49,542 nt of DNA, taken from Saprospirales bacterium (GTDB taxonomy: Bacteria; Bacteroidota; Bacteroidia; Chitinophagales; Saprospiraceae). The translations under genes and the position numbers were made by a program. Positions 36,220-45,223 of the stretch are shown here, piece after piece. The notes beneath the pieces are model-generated. The model did no database searches, was not told where the DNA came from, and was given only the letters and a program-made list of their open reading frames with translations. Numbering within the stretch: the first letter of the stretch is position 1; every line of letters starts with the position of its first letter. The DNA lies in the NCBI GenBank assembly GCA_002698985.1, contig PAAY01000102.1, positions 2,593 to 52,134 on the forward strand. The letters are read 5' to 3'.

Positions 36220-37302
36220 TTACATCTCCCTCCTCGCTGCCGCTATCTTACTATCAGCCGTTCCGTAATACAGGAACCATTGGCCCCTGAATGGAACCAG
36301 GGCTTCCAGGAAGACCACATTGCCCACCTGACCGGTTTTTTCGAATTCGAATTCAGGTTTGAAAAAGTAATGGTCCAGGCGGTTCACTACCCGTAGGGGA
36401 TCGGTGGCGTCCAGGAGTACTTGGCCGGCGGTGTAGGTGCCCGGTGGCAGGGCGGGGTCACCGCCTTCGTCCAGGTTGCGGCTGTTGTAGATGAGCAGGA
36501 TGCCGTCATCGGTCAGCAAGGCCGGAGGTCCCGGCTCCACCAATTGGCAGTCGAACATGCCGGGCCGCGGGCCGAAGACCGGCCGTATTTCCCCTTCTTC
36601 ATCCAGCACCGGCTCCCAGTGGATCAGGTCTTTGGAAGTGGCAGCGAAGATGTCGGTGTCGCCCCAGTACATCCAGTATTTGCCGTTTACTTTGGTTGCC
36701 AGCAGGCGATTTCCTTCCCTTCGGCAAACGATGGAACCCGACTTTGACCAGGTGTTCCGGAATTTGCCGGCACCCAGCACCAGGCCGTGTTTTTGCCACT
36801 CGATGAGGTCTTTGGAGCTGGCCAGGCAGAGCCGGGCAATTTTCCCGTCGTAGGCTGTGTAGGTCATGATGTAAAGGCCTTCATCGGTTTCGACGATGCG
36901 GGGGTCTTCCACGCCACCTTCCCATTCGTACACTTGCATGCTGTCGTTATCAGGGTAGAAGACGGGCTCCGGCAGGCGCTTGAAATGCTCGCCATCCAGG
37001 CTCCAGGCCAGGCCCAGCCGGGAGGTGCCGGCGTGGATGCCCACGGTGTCCTCGGCCCGGTAAATCATCCATACCGTATCCCCGCGCACCACGGCAGCGG
37101 GATTGAAAACGTCTTTGGCTTCCCAGGCCACCTCTTCGCCCCTCAGGGGGCAATGGAAGACCCCGTCGCCGGGCGTCAGCACGGGATTGTCGGCAATGCG
37201 CTGAAAACCGGTCATGGCCCAGTCATCGCCGGTGGCATTTTGGTCGGCACTTTCGTTGCAGCCGAAGGCTGTGAAGAGCAAAAGGAATACAAGCAATCGC
37301 AT
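36220..37302 (-). CDS. GH130-like glycoside phosphorylase/hydrolase lipoprotein
   Basis: A five-bladed beta-propeller enzyme of about 360 residues. A lipoprotein signal with Cys after FTAFG indicates an outer-membrane or periplasmic anchor. NPAAVVRGDTVWMIYRAED, SRLGLAWSLDG and EWEGGVEDPRIV (residues about 53-130) match GH130, whose members act on beta-mannosides by phosphorolysis or hydrolysis; an Asp of the DPR motif and Glu are visible, but which chemistry applies is unknown. The start at 37302 puts the lipobox near the N terminus; the longer frame to 37392 is unlikely. It is divergent from the deacylase gene. Its 3' end exists in a second, broken copy at 32701-32833. Confidence 0.82.
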   Translation of the reverse strand: MRLLVFLLLFTAFGCNESADQNATGDDWAMTGFQRIADNPVLTPGDGVFHCPLRGEEVAWEAKDVFNPAAVVRGDTVWMIYRAEDTVGIHAGTSRLGLAWSLDGEHFKRLPEPVFYPDNDSMQVYEWEGGVEDPRIVETDEGLYIMTYTAYDGKIARLCLASSKDLIEWQKHGLVLGAGKFRNTWSKSGSIVCRREGNRLLATKVNGKYWMYWGDTDIFAATSKDLIHWEPVLDEEGEIRPVFGPRPGMFDCQLVEPGPPALLTDDGILLIYNSRNLDEGGDPALPPGTYTAGQVLLDATDPLRVVNRLDHYFFKPEFEFEKTGQVGNVVFLEALVPFRGQWFLYYGTADSKIAAARREM

Positions 37303-37403
37303 GGTTGTGGTTTTGGGGCGAAAGATAAATATCGTTTTGGTGGATGCGAAACCTGTGAATTCCGCTGCCGATTCCCTATACTCGCTTCGCAAAAATGTGC
37401 ATT

Positions 37404-39008
37404 ATGAAAACTCTTCTTTCGCTTCGCAATGTTTACGGGGCCTTGTTGCTCACCGCTGTTTTGATCTTGAATGCCTGTTCGCCAAAATACGATCTCATCA
37501 TCCGCAACGGGCAGGTCATCGACGGTTCGGGCCGGGAGGCCTTCTCAGCCGATGTGGCCCTGAAAGGCGAGCGCATTGCGAGGATAAAACCCGGCCTGAA
37601 GGGCAGGGCCGACAGAACCATCGATGCGACCGGTCGGGTGGTGTCTCCCGGCTTTGTGGACGTGCATGTGCATCTGGAGCCCCTGCCCATCCTGCCCTCT
37701 GCTGAAAGTCACCTTCGCATGGGTGTCTCCACCGCCGTCGGTGGCCCGGATGGCAGCAGCCCGCTGAGCATTGGCCCTTACCTCGACAGCCTGGAGCGGA
37801 TCGGAGTGGGACTGAACACGGCCTACCTCATTGGTCACAATGCCATCCGCACAGAGGTGCTGGGCATGGAAAACCGGGAACCCTCCCCTGAAGAACTCCA
37901 GCGCATGGAGGCCTACGTGGAGAAGGCCATGAAAGACGGTGCCTTTGGACTGTCAACCGGCTTGAAGTACCTGCCAGGTGCCTTTGCCAAAACTGACGAG
38001 GTGGTGGCCCTGGCCAGCGTGGCGGCCCGTTACGGTGGGGTGTACACTTCTCACATCCGGGAAGAAGGGCTCGGCCTCATCCCCGCCGTTCAGGAAGTGA
38101 TCGACATTGCCGAAGGAGCGAATATAACCGCCGTCATCACCCACCACAAGGCCATCGGGCAGCCCATGTGGGGCGCCAGCAAAACCACCCTTGCCATGGT
38201 GGACAGCGCCCGGGCCCGGGGCCTGGATGTGCGCATCGACCAGTACCCCTACACCGCCAGCCACACCGGCCTCAGCGTGCTGATCCCTGCCTGGGCCATG
38301 GAAGGAGGCCGCTATACCGCTTTTGCGAAGCGATGTGAAGACCCCGTGCTGCGGGACAGCATCAAACGGGGCATTGTGTACAACATCCTGAACGACCGGG
38401 GCGGCGGAGACCTCAAGCGGATTCAGTTTTCCTCATTCAACTGGAAACCTGAACTGGCGGGAAAAACCCTCTACGACTGGGCACTGGCCGAGGGCCTGGA
38501 ACCCACCCCGGAAAACGGTGCGGAGCTGGTGATACAGGCGCAGCTGCACCGGGGCGCCAACTGCATCTACCACGCCATGAGCGAAGACGATGTGGTGCGC
38601 ATCATGCAGCACCCCGTGACCATGGTGGCTTCTGACGGCCGCATCACCGAGTTCGGGAAAGGGCATCCGCACCCACGGGTTTACGGCACCTTTCCCAGGG
38701 TGCTTGGACGCTACGTCCGGGAAATGAAGGTGCTGGATTTGCCGACGGCTGTTTACAAAATGACGGGACTGCCGGCACAGGTGTTTGGCATCCGGGAAAG
38801 GGGCAGGTTGAAGGAAGGTTATTTTGCCGATGTTGTCATTTTTGATCCGGCTACCATTGCCGACAAGGCGACCTTTGAAAAGCCCCACCAATACCCCGTG
38901 GGCATCGACTTTGTCATCGTCAATGGCAAAGTGGTGCTGGATAAGGGGAGTTTCAAGGATTTGAGAGCGGGCAAGGTGTTGCGGAAAGGCGTAACCGAAA
39001 AGAAATAA
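37404..39008 (+). CDS. N-acyl-D-amino-acid deacylase family lipoprotein
   Basis: An amidohydrolase of about 534 residues with a lipoprotein signal ending in LNAC. IIRNGQVIDGSG near residues 31-42 starts the small beta-sandwich, and FVDVHVHLE near residues 88-96 has the HxH metal motif. GLSTGLKYLPG, YTSHIREEG (metal-binding His) and ITHHKAIG (metal His pair) follow, and SDGR is the catalytic Asp loop. D-aminoacylases and related dihydroorotase-like enzymes share this layout. The product is probably a D-amino acid released from an N-acyl precursor in the periplasm. The start at 37404 is preferred over 37395 because of the signal peptide. Confidence 0.9.
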   Translation: MKTLLSLRNVYGALLLTAVLILNACSPKYDLIIRNGQVIDGSGREAFSADVALKGERIARIKPGLKGRADRTIDATGRVVSPGFVDVHVHLEPLPILPSAESHLRMGVSTAVGGPDGSSPLSIGPYLDSLERIGVGLNTAYLIGHNAIRTEVLGMENREPSPEELQRMEAYVEKAMKDGAFGLSTGLKYLPGAFAKTDEVVALASVAARYGGVYTSHIREEGLGLIPAVQEVIDIAEGANITAVITHHKAIGQPMWGASKTTLAMVDSARARGLDVRIDQYPYTASHTGLSVLIPAWAMEGGRYTAFAKRCEDPVLRDSIKRGIVYNILNDRGGGDLKRIQFSSFNWKPELAGKTLYDWALAEGLEPTPENGAELVIQAQLHRGANCIYHAMSEDDVVRIMQHPVTMVASDGRITEFGKGHPHPRVYGTFPRVLGRYVREMKVLDLPTAVYKMTGLPAQVFGIRERGRLKEGYFADVVIFDPATIADKATFEKPHQYPVGIDFVIVNGKVVLDKGSFKDLRAGKVLRKGVTEKK

Positions 39009-39075
39009 TTTCCGTCCAACCCACCGCTTGCTCATGGAATGACAATGATGTCGTGCCACAATCACCATTTGCCTT

Positions 39076-40722
39076 ATGTTCAGAATTACCCTGCTGTTAT
39101 TGCTTTCCCTCTTTTGTGACTTTTCCTTTGGCCAGACCACTTTGTCAGCTGATCAGTGGAGGGAAGATGTTCGCTTTCTCCAGCAAACCGTCCATGACAG
39201 TTATTCTTTCCTTTTCAAAAAAATCAGTCAGGAAGATTGGGATGCCCAGGTTGAGGAGCTTTACCAGGCCATTCCAGAAATGCAACCGCATGAGGTAGTG
39301 GCGGGCATTGGCCGGTTGGTGGCTGCTTTTGGATGGGGTCATACAGATATCGGTCTGAAGGGAATACTGGTCGAGTTTCATAGGGTGCCGCTTAACCTAT
39401 ACTGGTTTAAAGACGGCATCTATGTGGAAGGCAGCCACAAGGATTATGAGTCCCTGCTGGGTGCCAGAATTTTGAAGGTGGAAGGGGTGGATGTATTGGA
39501 TGCACTCGATGCTGTCAAACCACTTACACCGGTGGAAAACGAGCAGTTTTTCAAAGCCTATGGAATTGATTTTCTTTTGGTTCCGGAAGCATTGCACGCA
39601 CAGCGTGTGACTGGGGAACTTAAAAAGACCGTCACCCTGACAGCAGAAAAAAACGGGGAGGTAAAAGATTACACACTCGACGCCAGACCAGGTCTTGACT
39701 TCCCCCGGCAATACAGCCTGACAAAAGCCGGAGGTGATTGGTTGAGTGTTCGGGATCAGGGTGAAACACCCTATTATTTGCGCCACCTTGACAAGATTTA
39801 CTATTGGGAGTATTTGCCGGAATACAAAACAGTGTACGTACGGCACAGCCAGATACAGGATGAAGCCGATGAACCAGTGCCTGTTTTCTATTCCAAAATT
39901 TTCGACTTCATTGAAAACAATGACGTGGAGCGCCTGGTGTTGGATGTTCGTCTCAATGGCGGCGGCAATAATTACAAGAACAAGCCCGTGGTGAAAGGAG
40001 TGATCAGGTGTGAGAAAATTGACCAGACAGGAAAATTTTACGTCATCATTGGTCGAAGGACTTTTTCAGCCTGTCAGAACCTGGTGAATGAGTTGAGCAA
40101 CTACACCAATGCAATTTTTGTTGGCGAGCCAACCAGCGAAAACCTCAACTTCTATGGCGACAACAACCGGATTGAGTTGCCACACAGCAAAATTCCGGTG
40201 TACCTGTCATTTGCCTGGTGGCAGGACAAACCCCAATGGGAAAACAAAGAATGGATGGCACCCCATGTGCCGGTGGAGATGACCTTTGATGAGTACCGCA
40301 CCAACCAAGATCCCGTGCTGGATGCAGCACTCAGTTTTTCGGCAGAGAACTTTGTCCTCGATCCGATGAGGCATTTTACTGAGCTGTTTACAACCGGTCA
40401 GATTGAGCGCCTGAAGAGCGATGCAGCCAGTATGGTAAAAGACCCACGCTATGTGTTCTTCGACTTTGAAAAAGAATTCAATAAGGTCGGCAACAGGCTG
40501 TTGGGACAGAATCAAATGGAACCGGCTCTGTTCGTCTTTCAGATGACCACCGAGCTCTTTCCCAAATCGCCCAATGCCTGGAACAGCCTGGCTGAAGCGC
40601 TTTGGAAGGCCGGACAAAAAGAACAGGCGTCAGCCCTGTACAATAAGGTCATTCAAATGGATCCGAACGGCCCTTCCGGTGAGCACGCCAGAACTATGCT
40701 GAAAAAAATTGCTAGTGAATAG
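39076..40722 (+). CDS. S41-like peptidase with C-terminal TPR
   Basis: A secreted protein of 548 residues (signal peptide ending in FSFGQ). The N-terminal helical part (residues about 20-110) and a central PDZ-free region precede a C-terminal-processing-protease-like domain: LVLDVRLNGGGNN near residues 290-302, IGRRTFSACQNLVNEL with putative nucleophile Ser331, and FVGEPTSENLNFYGD. The late region (about 470-540) has TPR character (AWNSLAEALWKAGQ). The S41 Ser-Lys pair cannot be confirmed by eye. It starts 67 bp after the deacylase and may be co-transcribed with it. Confidence 0.8.
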   Translation: MFRITLLLLLSLFCDFSFGQTTLSADQWREDVRFLQQTVHDSYSFLFKKISQEDWDAQVEELYQAIPEMQPHEVVAGIGRLVAAFGWGHTDIGLKGILVEFHRVPLNLYWFKDGIYVEGSHKDYESLLGARILKVEGVDVLDALDAVKPLTPVENEQFFKAYGIDFLLVPEALHAQRVTGELKKTVTLTAEKNGEVKDYTLDARPGLDFPRQYSLTKAGGDWLSVRDQGETPYYLRHLDKIYYWEYLPEYKTVYVRHSQIQDEADEPVPVFYSKIFDFIENNDVERLVLDVRLNGGGNNYKNKPVVKGVIRCEKIDQTGKFYVIIGRRTFSACQNLVNELSNYTNAIFVGEPTSENLNFYGDNNRIELPHSKIPVYLSFAWWQDKPQWENKEWMAPHVPVEMTFDEYRTNQDPVLDAALSFSAENFVLDPMRHFTELFTTGQIERLKSDAASMVKDPRYVFFDFEKEFNKVGNRLLGQNQMEPALFVFQMTTELFPKSPNAWNSLAEALWKAGQKEQASALYNKVIQMDPNGPSGEHARTMLKKIASE

Positions 40723-40728
40723 AACCAT

Positions 40729-41274
40729 CTATTTTGTCCTGACCTCCCCTACCAACTCTTTCAGCTCTTCATAGCTGTCCAGTTCGCCGAGCTTGATCTG
40801 GCGTTGATCGTTTTTGTAGATGAGGGTAAAAGGAATGGCGCCGTCCCATTCGGTGCTCACCTTGTCGATCCAGGAGTTGTAGTCCATGTCTGCCAGGGCG
40901 ATGACCGTTGCTTTCAGCTGGCGTTCCTGAACGAAAGGCAGCAGTTTCGATTCAAACTGCTTTGGAAAATCCATGCTGACCAAAACCACTTTTACAGGTT
41001 GGCCTGTCATTTCCTTGTGCAATTGTTCAAACCACGGCAATTCCGCCACACAAGGTTTGCACCAGGTAGCCCAGAAGTTGATGACGTAGGTGGTGTCATT
41101 CCGGAGGTGAAACAGCGGCTCCAGGTCGGAAAACTTTTCAGCCACAGCAAAGGGGAGGCTGTCGGTACGACTGAGGCTGAGACTTTCAGCAGCCTGGCCT
41201 TTCTCCTCTGGTGAGGTGGCTGAGCAGCTCAGGCTGATGAAAAGCAGTGAAAAAAGAAACAATCGGGTCAGCAT
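40729..41274 (-). CDS. TlpA-type thioredoxin-like lipoprotein
   Basis: A 181-residue periplasmic thiol-disulfide protein. A lipoprotein signal with Cys in SLSC is followed by a TlpA/ResA-like thioredoxin domain with the active site FWATWCKPCVAELP near residues 68-81. A cis-Pro-like turn (GAIPFTLI) appears near residue 148. It probably reduces periplasmic disulfides or takes part in cytochrome maturation. It lies 12 bp downstream of the GH3-family gene on the same strand, so it is likely in one transcript with it. The next gene (S41-like) converges, with 6 bp between stop codons. Confidence 0.9.
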   Translation of the reverse strand: MLTRLFLFSLLFISLSCSATSPEEKGQAAESLSLSRTDSLPFAVAEKFSDLEPLFHLRNDTTYVINFWATWCKPCVAELPWFEQLHKEMTGQPVKVVLVSMDFPKQFESKLLPFVQERQLKATVIALADMDYNSWIDKVSTEWDGAIPFTLIYKNDQRQIKLGELDSYEELKELVGEVRTK

Positions 41275-41286
41275 GGGTTTACCAAT

Positions 41287-42804
41287 TTATCGGTGAAGTG
41301 GTGATTTCAGAATGTAAGGTTGCAGGGCATCGGCAATTTTCCGGTCGTTGCTGAGGCGGGGCACCTTGTTTTGCCCGCCCAGTTTGCCCTGTGATTTCAT
41401 GTATTCCCGAAAGGCATTCTTTTGCAATGGCCTGATGACCAGCCTGCGGAGAATGTGCCCCTCGATAAGGTCTTTGTAGTAAATGTTTTGGCCTACCATC
41501 TGTTCATCGAGCAAAGCTGAAAAGGCCTCCAGGTCCTCGGGCATTTGCTCGAATTCCACAAACCATTCGTGGTAGGGCAAACCGCCCTCGGGCGGCGTGA
41601 TTTGCGGAGCGACCGTAAACTCTGTAACCGTTGCACTTTGTTGGGCAGTGGCGGCCAGCATGGCTTGTTCCACCTCTTTACCGATGACGTGTTCTCCGAA
41701 GGCAGAAATGAAATGCTTGATGCGGCCGGTGACGAGCAAACGGTAAGGTTTGGTGGAGGTGAATCGAACGGTATCACCAAGGTTGTAGCCCCACAGCCCG
41801 GCATTGCTGTTGATGATGAGGGCGTAGTTGACGCCGGGTTCCACCTCTTTCAGTGAAAGGCGGGTCGGATTTTCGTTGAAGATCTCTTCTGACGGAACGA
41901 ACTCAAAGAAGATCCCGGAGTTCACATTCAACAGGAGAGAAGGATCGCCGGGCTGGTCCTGAAAAGCGATAAAGCCTTCCGATGCGGGGTAGGTCTCAAC
42001 GCTGGCAATGCGCTTGCCAACCAGTTTTTCCAGGGCATCGCGGTAAGGTTCAAAGTTTACCCCGCCGTAAACGAACATGGAGTAATTGGGGAAGATGTCT
42101 TTGATGTATTGCTTCCTGCTGCGCTCCAACAGCCTTTCGTAGTACATCTGCACCCAGGGTGGTATGCCGCTGATGAGGCGCATGTCCTGGTGGAGGGTTT
42201 CATCAACGATGGCCTCCAGTTTTTCTTCCCAAACCTCGATGCAGTTGGTTTCGTAGCTGGGCAGTTGGTTGGTGCGCAGCCAGGCCGGCACCAGGTGGTT
42301 TACGATGCCGGAGAGGCGGCCCGTTGGAATACCGCCCACCATCTCCAACTCAGGGCTTCCCGACAGAAAGATCATTTTGCCGTCCAGCCAGTCGCCGTGG
42401 CCGGTGCGGGCGTAATAGTTGAACAGGGCATTGCGGGCGGTGCCGAAGTGATTGGGCAGGCTGTCTTTGGTCAAAGGGATGTACTTGACACCGGAGGTGG
42501 TGCCGGAAGTTTTTGCGAAGTATTTGGGCTTGCCGGGCCAAAGCACATCTTTTTCCCCTTTAATGATGCGGTCCACCCAGGGGCGCAGCGCCTCGTAATC
42601 CCTGATGGGCACGGCGGCTTTGAAATCTTCGTATGACTTCACTTTATCCAGCCCGTGCTCTTTGCCAAAGGCGGTGCCGGCACCTTTGCTGATGATGCGT
42701 TGAAATTGGCGCGCCTGTGCTTCCAGCGGTTCGGCGCTCCAGCGCTCGATGGATTTGGCTATTCGCTTCGCAAATGGTTTGAGCAGGCGTGATTTGAAAC
42801 CCAT
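41287..42804 (-). CDS. GH3 auxin-responsive promoter family protein (acyl-adenylating enzyme)
   Basis: An ANL-superfamily protein of about 505 residues. Plant GH3 proteins conjugate amino acids to acyl acids through an adenylate, and bacterial homologues have unknown substrates. FAKTSGTTSGVKYIPLT near residues 101-117 is the phosphate-binding loop, SVETYPASEGF the second adenylate motif, and LLVTGRIKHF the third. The ATG at 42804 is chosen because MGFKSRLLKPFAKR is the family N terminus; 42834 would add 10 polar residues. Upstream is a hairpin tandem repeat. The gene leads into the thioredoxin lipoprotein. Confidence 0.92.
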   Translation of the reverse strand: MGFKSRLLKPFAKRIAKSIERWSAEPLEAQARQFQRIISKGAGTAFGKEHGLDKVKSYEDFKAAVPIRDYEALRPWVDRIIKGEKDVLWPGKPKYFAKTSGTTSGVKYIPLTKDSLPNHFGTARNALFNYYARTGHGDWLDGKMIFLSGSPELEMVGGIPTGRLSGIVNHLVPAWLRTNQLPSYETNCIEVWEEKLEAIVDETLHQDMRLISGIPPWVQMYYERLLERSRKQYIKDIFPNYSMFVYGGVNFEPYRDALEKLVGKRIASVETYPASEGFIAFQDQPGDPSLLLNVNSGIFFEFVPSEEIFNENPTRLSLKEVEPGVNYALIINSNAGLWGYNLGDTVRFTSTKPYRLLVTGRIKHFISAFGEHVIGKEVEQAMLAATAQQSATVTEFTVAPQITPPEGGLPYHEWFVEFEQMPEDLEAFSALLDEQMVGQNIYYKDLIEGHILRRLVIRPLQKNAFREYMKSQGKLGGQNKVPRLSNDRKIADALQPYILKSPLHR

Positions 42805-42814
42805 TTGATGGTGT

Positions 42815-42866
42815 TGAGGATTTGATCCCGACATCCGTCGGGAAAGGAATCGAGGAATCGAAACTC
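42815..42866 (+). repeat. Period-8 tandem repeat with hairpin upstream of the GH3-family gene
   Basis: GTTGAGGATTTGAT leads into CCCGAC-ATCC-GTCGGGA and GGAATCGAGGAATCG units. Except for orientation it is close to the copy at the recJ stop codon. It lies 11 bp upstream of the GH3-family start, in the opposite direction to the gene. Confidence 0.7.
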
Positions 42867-42995
42867 ATTGTATCCCGCGGGGGCATTGAGTCACTCGGGG
42901 TTGCAAAGATAATGGCAAGGGTTTGCAGAGGTGATTGCCGGGTAACCATATTCAGGTAATTGCGTGCGATTCTGAAAAAAGTCGCTCCAGGATTC

Positions 42996-43024
42996 TTGTA
43001 TTAAAACAAATGGCAATATTTTTG
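42996..43024 (+). promoter_or_regulatory. Candidate promoter for the structured RNA
   Basis: TTG (42996-42998), 18 nt, then TATTTTTG (43017-43024) fits the TTG / TAnnTTTG consensus. No ORF follows on this strand for more than 300 bp. Transcription is predicted to start near 43030. Confidence 0.5.
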
Positions 43025-43029
43025 ACGCA

Positions 43030-43350
43030 TTATCACACACCTTAATGTGGCAACGCCCACAAGTTTTTCAACACGTCCCGAACTCGATTACAATAAATTT
43101 TCCCGTTTACTTAATCCGGAAACCGGCATCCCAAAACGCGGTATCCCGGAAACCGAATACCACCATTAGAACCTGTTCGCACGGGTTTTGATTTGTCTGT
43201 TATTGTCTTGTGGATCCCATGACCACAGGAAATAAGGACATCGTGATATTCATAGTAAGGTACACCAGTGACACTACCCCTGGTTGCCCTTTACACTATG
43301 TTTCACAACCAGGCCGGCACGCATTCCCTTATGCGTTGCCGGTTTTTTGT
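43030..43350 (+). ncRNA. Candidate structured non-coding RNA of about 320 nt
   Basis: The 563-bp gap between the GH3-family gene and obg has no credible ORF but has a promoter match, a chain of hairpins and a terminator. Hairpins include TGTGG/CCACA near 43047-43062; GGTAT...ATACC (43140-43161) enclosing CGG-AAA-CCG; CCTGT-TCGC-ACGGG (43172-43185); CTTGTGG/CCACAGG (43207-43229) with extra outer pairs; and CCTGGTTG/CAACCAGG (43279-43313). A related CCGGAAACCG block occurs twice. No tRNA-like end, RNase P P4 element or SRP GGAA domain was seen, so tmRNA, rnpB and 4.5S RNA are unlikely. A 6S-like RNA cannot be excluded, though the structure is a row of hairpins rather than one long rod. Confidence 0.5.
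43314..43348 (+). terminator. Rho-independent terminator of the candidate RNA
   Basis: CCGGCACGCAT (43314-43324) pairs with ATGCGTTGCCGG (43331-43342) with a single bulge, a 6-nt loop and six T residues after it. The T run lies on the plus strand, so it does not serve the leftward genes. Confidence 0.85.
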
Positions 43351-43367
43351 TTTTCGTCGCAATGGAC

Positions 43368-44390
43368 TTACCAGCCTTGATCTTCGGTTGGATCCTGGTG
43401 GGCGGTCATCGTTTTCCAGATGAGGTCTTTTAATTCATCGAGGCCTTTTTGCGCCACCGAAGAAATGAACACCACCGGTATTGGCAGTTTTAGCTCGCTT
43501 CGCAACATTTCGATGATTTCCTGGTCGATCAGGTCGCATTTTGAAATGGCCAGAATCCTGGGCTTGTCGAGCAATTCCGGATTGTATTTCTCCAGTTCAT
43601 TCACCAGCGTGTGGTATTCCTTCAGAATGTCTTCAGAAAAGCACGGCACCATGAATAGCAGGGTGGAATTTCGCTCGATGTGCCGCAAAAACCGCAGTCC
43701 CAGGCCCTTGCCTTCGTGGGCGCCTTCAATGATTCCGGGGATGTCAGCCATCACAAAAGAACGGGAGTCCCGGTAAGAGACGATGCCCAGGTTGGGCACC
43801 AGCGTGGTGAAGGGATAGTTGGCAATTTTGGGCTTGGCCGCAGACAGTGCCGCCAGCAGTGTTGACTTGCCGGCATTGGGAAAGCCCACCAGCCCCACAT
43901 CGGCCAGCACTTTCAATTCCAGAATTTTCCATTCCTCTTTGCCGGGTTCTCCGGGCTGGGCGTATTCGGGTGCCTGGTTGGTGGCAGATTTGAAGTTGGT
44001 GTTGCCAAGGCCACCCCGGCCACCGGCCACCAGAATCTTCTCCTCACCGTGTTCGGTGATTTCAAACTCGATTTTTCCGGTTTCGGCATCTTTTGCCACA
44101 GTGCCGAGCGGCACGTCCAGGATGATGTCTTCGCCGTTGGCTCCGGTGCGGTTGCCGCCGGCACCGTTGCCGCCGTTTCCTGCAATGACGTGCTTGCGGT
44201 ATTTCAGGTGCAGCAGGGTCCAGTTGTTGCGGTTGCCACGCAGGATGATGTGCCCGCCACGCCCACCATCGCCACCGTCGGGGCCACCCTTCGGATTGCG
44301 GCGGTCGCGGTGGAAGTGTGCGCTACCTGCTCCTCCTTTTCCGGAACGGCAACAAATTTTTACGTAATCGACGAAGTTCTGTCCTGCCAT
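43368..44390 (-). CDS. obg: Obg/CgtA family ribosome-associated GTPase
   Basis: An essential GTPase that binds the 50S ribosomal subunit and links its assembly to growth. The glycine-rich Obg fold covers residues about 1-158 ([12 protein letters not shown]). The G domain has GFPNAGKST (G1), DIPG (G3) and SKCD (G4). The protein is about 340 residues and lacks the C-terminal OCT extension of some homologues. The start at 44390 (MAGQNFVDY) is the conserved one; the frame to 44423 adds 11 residues. It is separated from adk by a terminator, so it may have its own promoter, which I do not see. Confidence 0.96.
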   Translation of the reverse strand: MAGQNFVDYVKICCRSGKGGAGSAHFHRDRRNPKGGPDGGDGGRGGHIILRGNRNNWTLLHLKYRKHVIAGNGGNGAGGNRTGANGEDIILDVPLGTVAKDAETGKIEFEITEHGEEKILVAGGRGGLGNTNFKSATNQAPEYAQPGEPGKEEWKILELKVLADVGLVGFPNAGKSTLLAALSAAKPKIANYPFTTLVPNLGIVSYRDSRSFVMADIPGIIEGAHEGKGLGLRFLRHIERNSTLLFMVPCFSEDILKEYHTLVNELEKYNPELLDKPRILAISKCDLIDQEIIEMLRSELKLPIPVVFISSVAQKGLDELKDLIWKTMTAHQDPTEDQGW

Positions 44391-44461
44391 CTTGTAGTAA
44401 TAACTAACTGTGAATCTTTTCAATAAGCCATGCTTGGATACAAGCTGCGGCCCATTTGGTT

Positions 44462-44499
44462 GAAAAAAGAAATGGGCAATGGTGAAATACCCATTGCCC
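44462..44499 (-). terminator. Rho-independent terminator after adk
   Basis: A 9-bp perfect stem, CCATTGCCC (44491-44499 on the plus strand) and GGGCAATGG (44474-44482), closes an 8-nt loop. On the minus strand it runs into ATTTCTTTTTT. It ends the leftward transcript of adk before obg. Confidence 0.88.
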
Positions 44500-44525
44500 G
44501 GTAAAAATATTCTAATCGTTCAGTA

Positions 44526-45107
44526 TCAGGCAGCAACGGCCGCATCAATGGCTTTGCACAGTCTCTCGAAGATTTCGTCTATGCTGCCAATTCCTGGTAT
44601 TTTCTGCGCCTTCCCTTTTTGGGCGTAGTAGTCAAAAACGGGGCTGGTTTCTTTGTTGTAAACTTCGATGCGGTTTCTGATGATCTGCTCGTCGTTGTCG
44701 TCGGCCCTTCCTGAAGTTTTTCCCCGAAGGAGAATTCTCTTAATGATTTCTTCGTCGTCAACGTCCAGCGCAAGCAAAGCTGTCACGCCGGTGCCCATGT
44801 CCGCCAGCAACTTGTCCAATGCTTCAGCCTGGGCAATGGTGCGCGGAAATCCGTCGAAGATGAAGCCTTTGGCATCGGGGTTGGCGTCCACCTTGTTTTT
44901 CAGCATGCCGATGGTCACCTCATCCGGCACCAGCTCTCCTTTTTCGATGTAGCGTTTGGCTTCCTGTCCCAGTGGGGTGTTGTTGCCCATTTCGTAGCGA
45001 AAGAGGTCGCCGGTAGATATGTGAACGAGTTGGTATTTCTCGACCAGTTTTGCAGCCTGGGTTCCTTTGCCAGAACCCGGAGGGCCGAAAAGAATCAAAT
45101 TTGTCAT
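44526..45107 (-). CDS. adk: Adenylate kinase
   Basis: Interconverts ATP, AMP and ADP. GPPGSGKGTQ near residues 7-16 is the P-loop, HISTGDLFR the AMP-binding region, and FDGFPRTIAQAE the conserved core block. The LID is short (LLRGKTSGRADDND), the small form found in Bacteroidota, giving about 193 residues. The start at 45107 is conserved; the frame to 45209 would add a hydrophobic 34-residue extension that no family member has. It follows the DUF4835 gene after 117 bp. Confidence 0.96.
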   Translation of the reverse strand: MTNLILFGPPGSGKGTQAAKLVEKYQLVHISTGDLFRYEMGNNTPLGQEAKRYIEKGELVPDEVTIGMLKNKVDANPDAKGFIFDGFPRTIAQAEALDKLLADMGTGVTALLALDVDDEEIIKRILLRGKTSGRADDNDEQIIRNRIEVYNKETSPVFDYYAQKGKAQKIPGIGSIDEIFERLCKAIDAAVAA

Positions 45108-45223
45108 GGTTGATTTTTTAAAGGCTTTCAAAAAGAAGGCTGCGAAATTAAAGAAAATGAGCAAGATGCGTTTGCCGGTGCACCTTGCCCATTTGATGAT
45201 ACTTGTCATGACCTGTATGGCAG

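Noticed and set aside
43030-43350. tmRNA, RNase P RNA or SRP RNA at the candidate RNA locus
   Set aside because: No tRNA-like acceptor end, no P4/J motif of RNase P and no SRP tetraloop domain on either strand.
45108-45209. Extended N terminus of adenylate kinase
   Set aside because: The additional 34 residues are absent from the family; the P-loop begins properly after the ATG at 45107.
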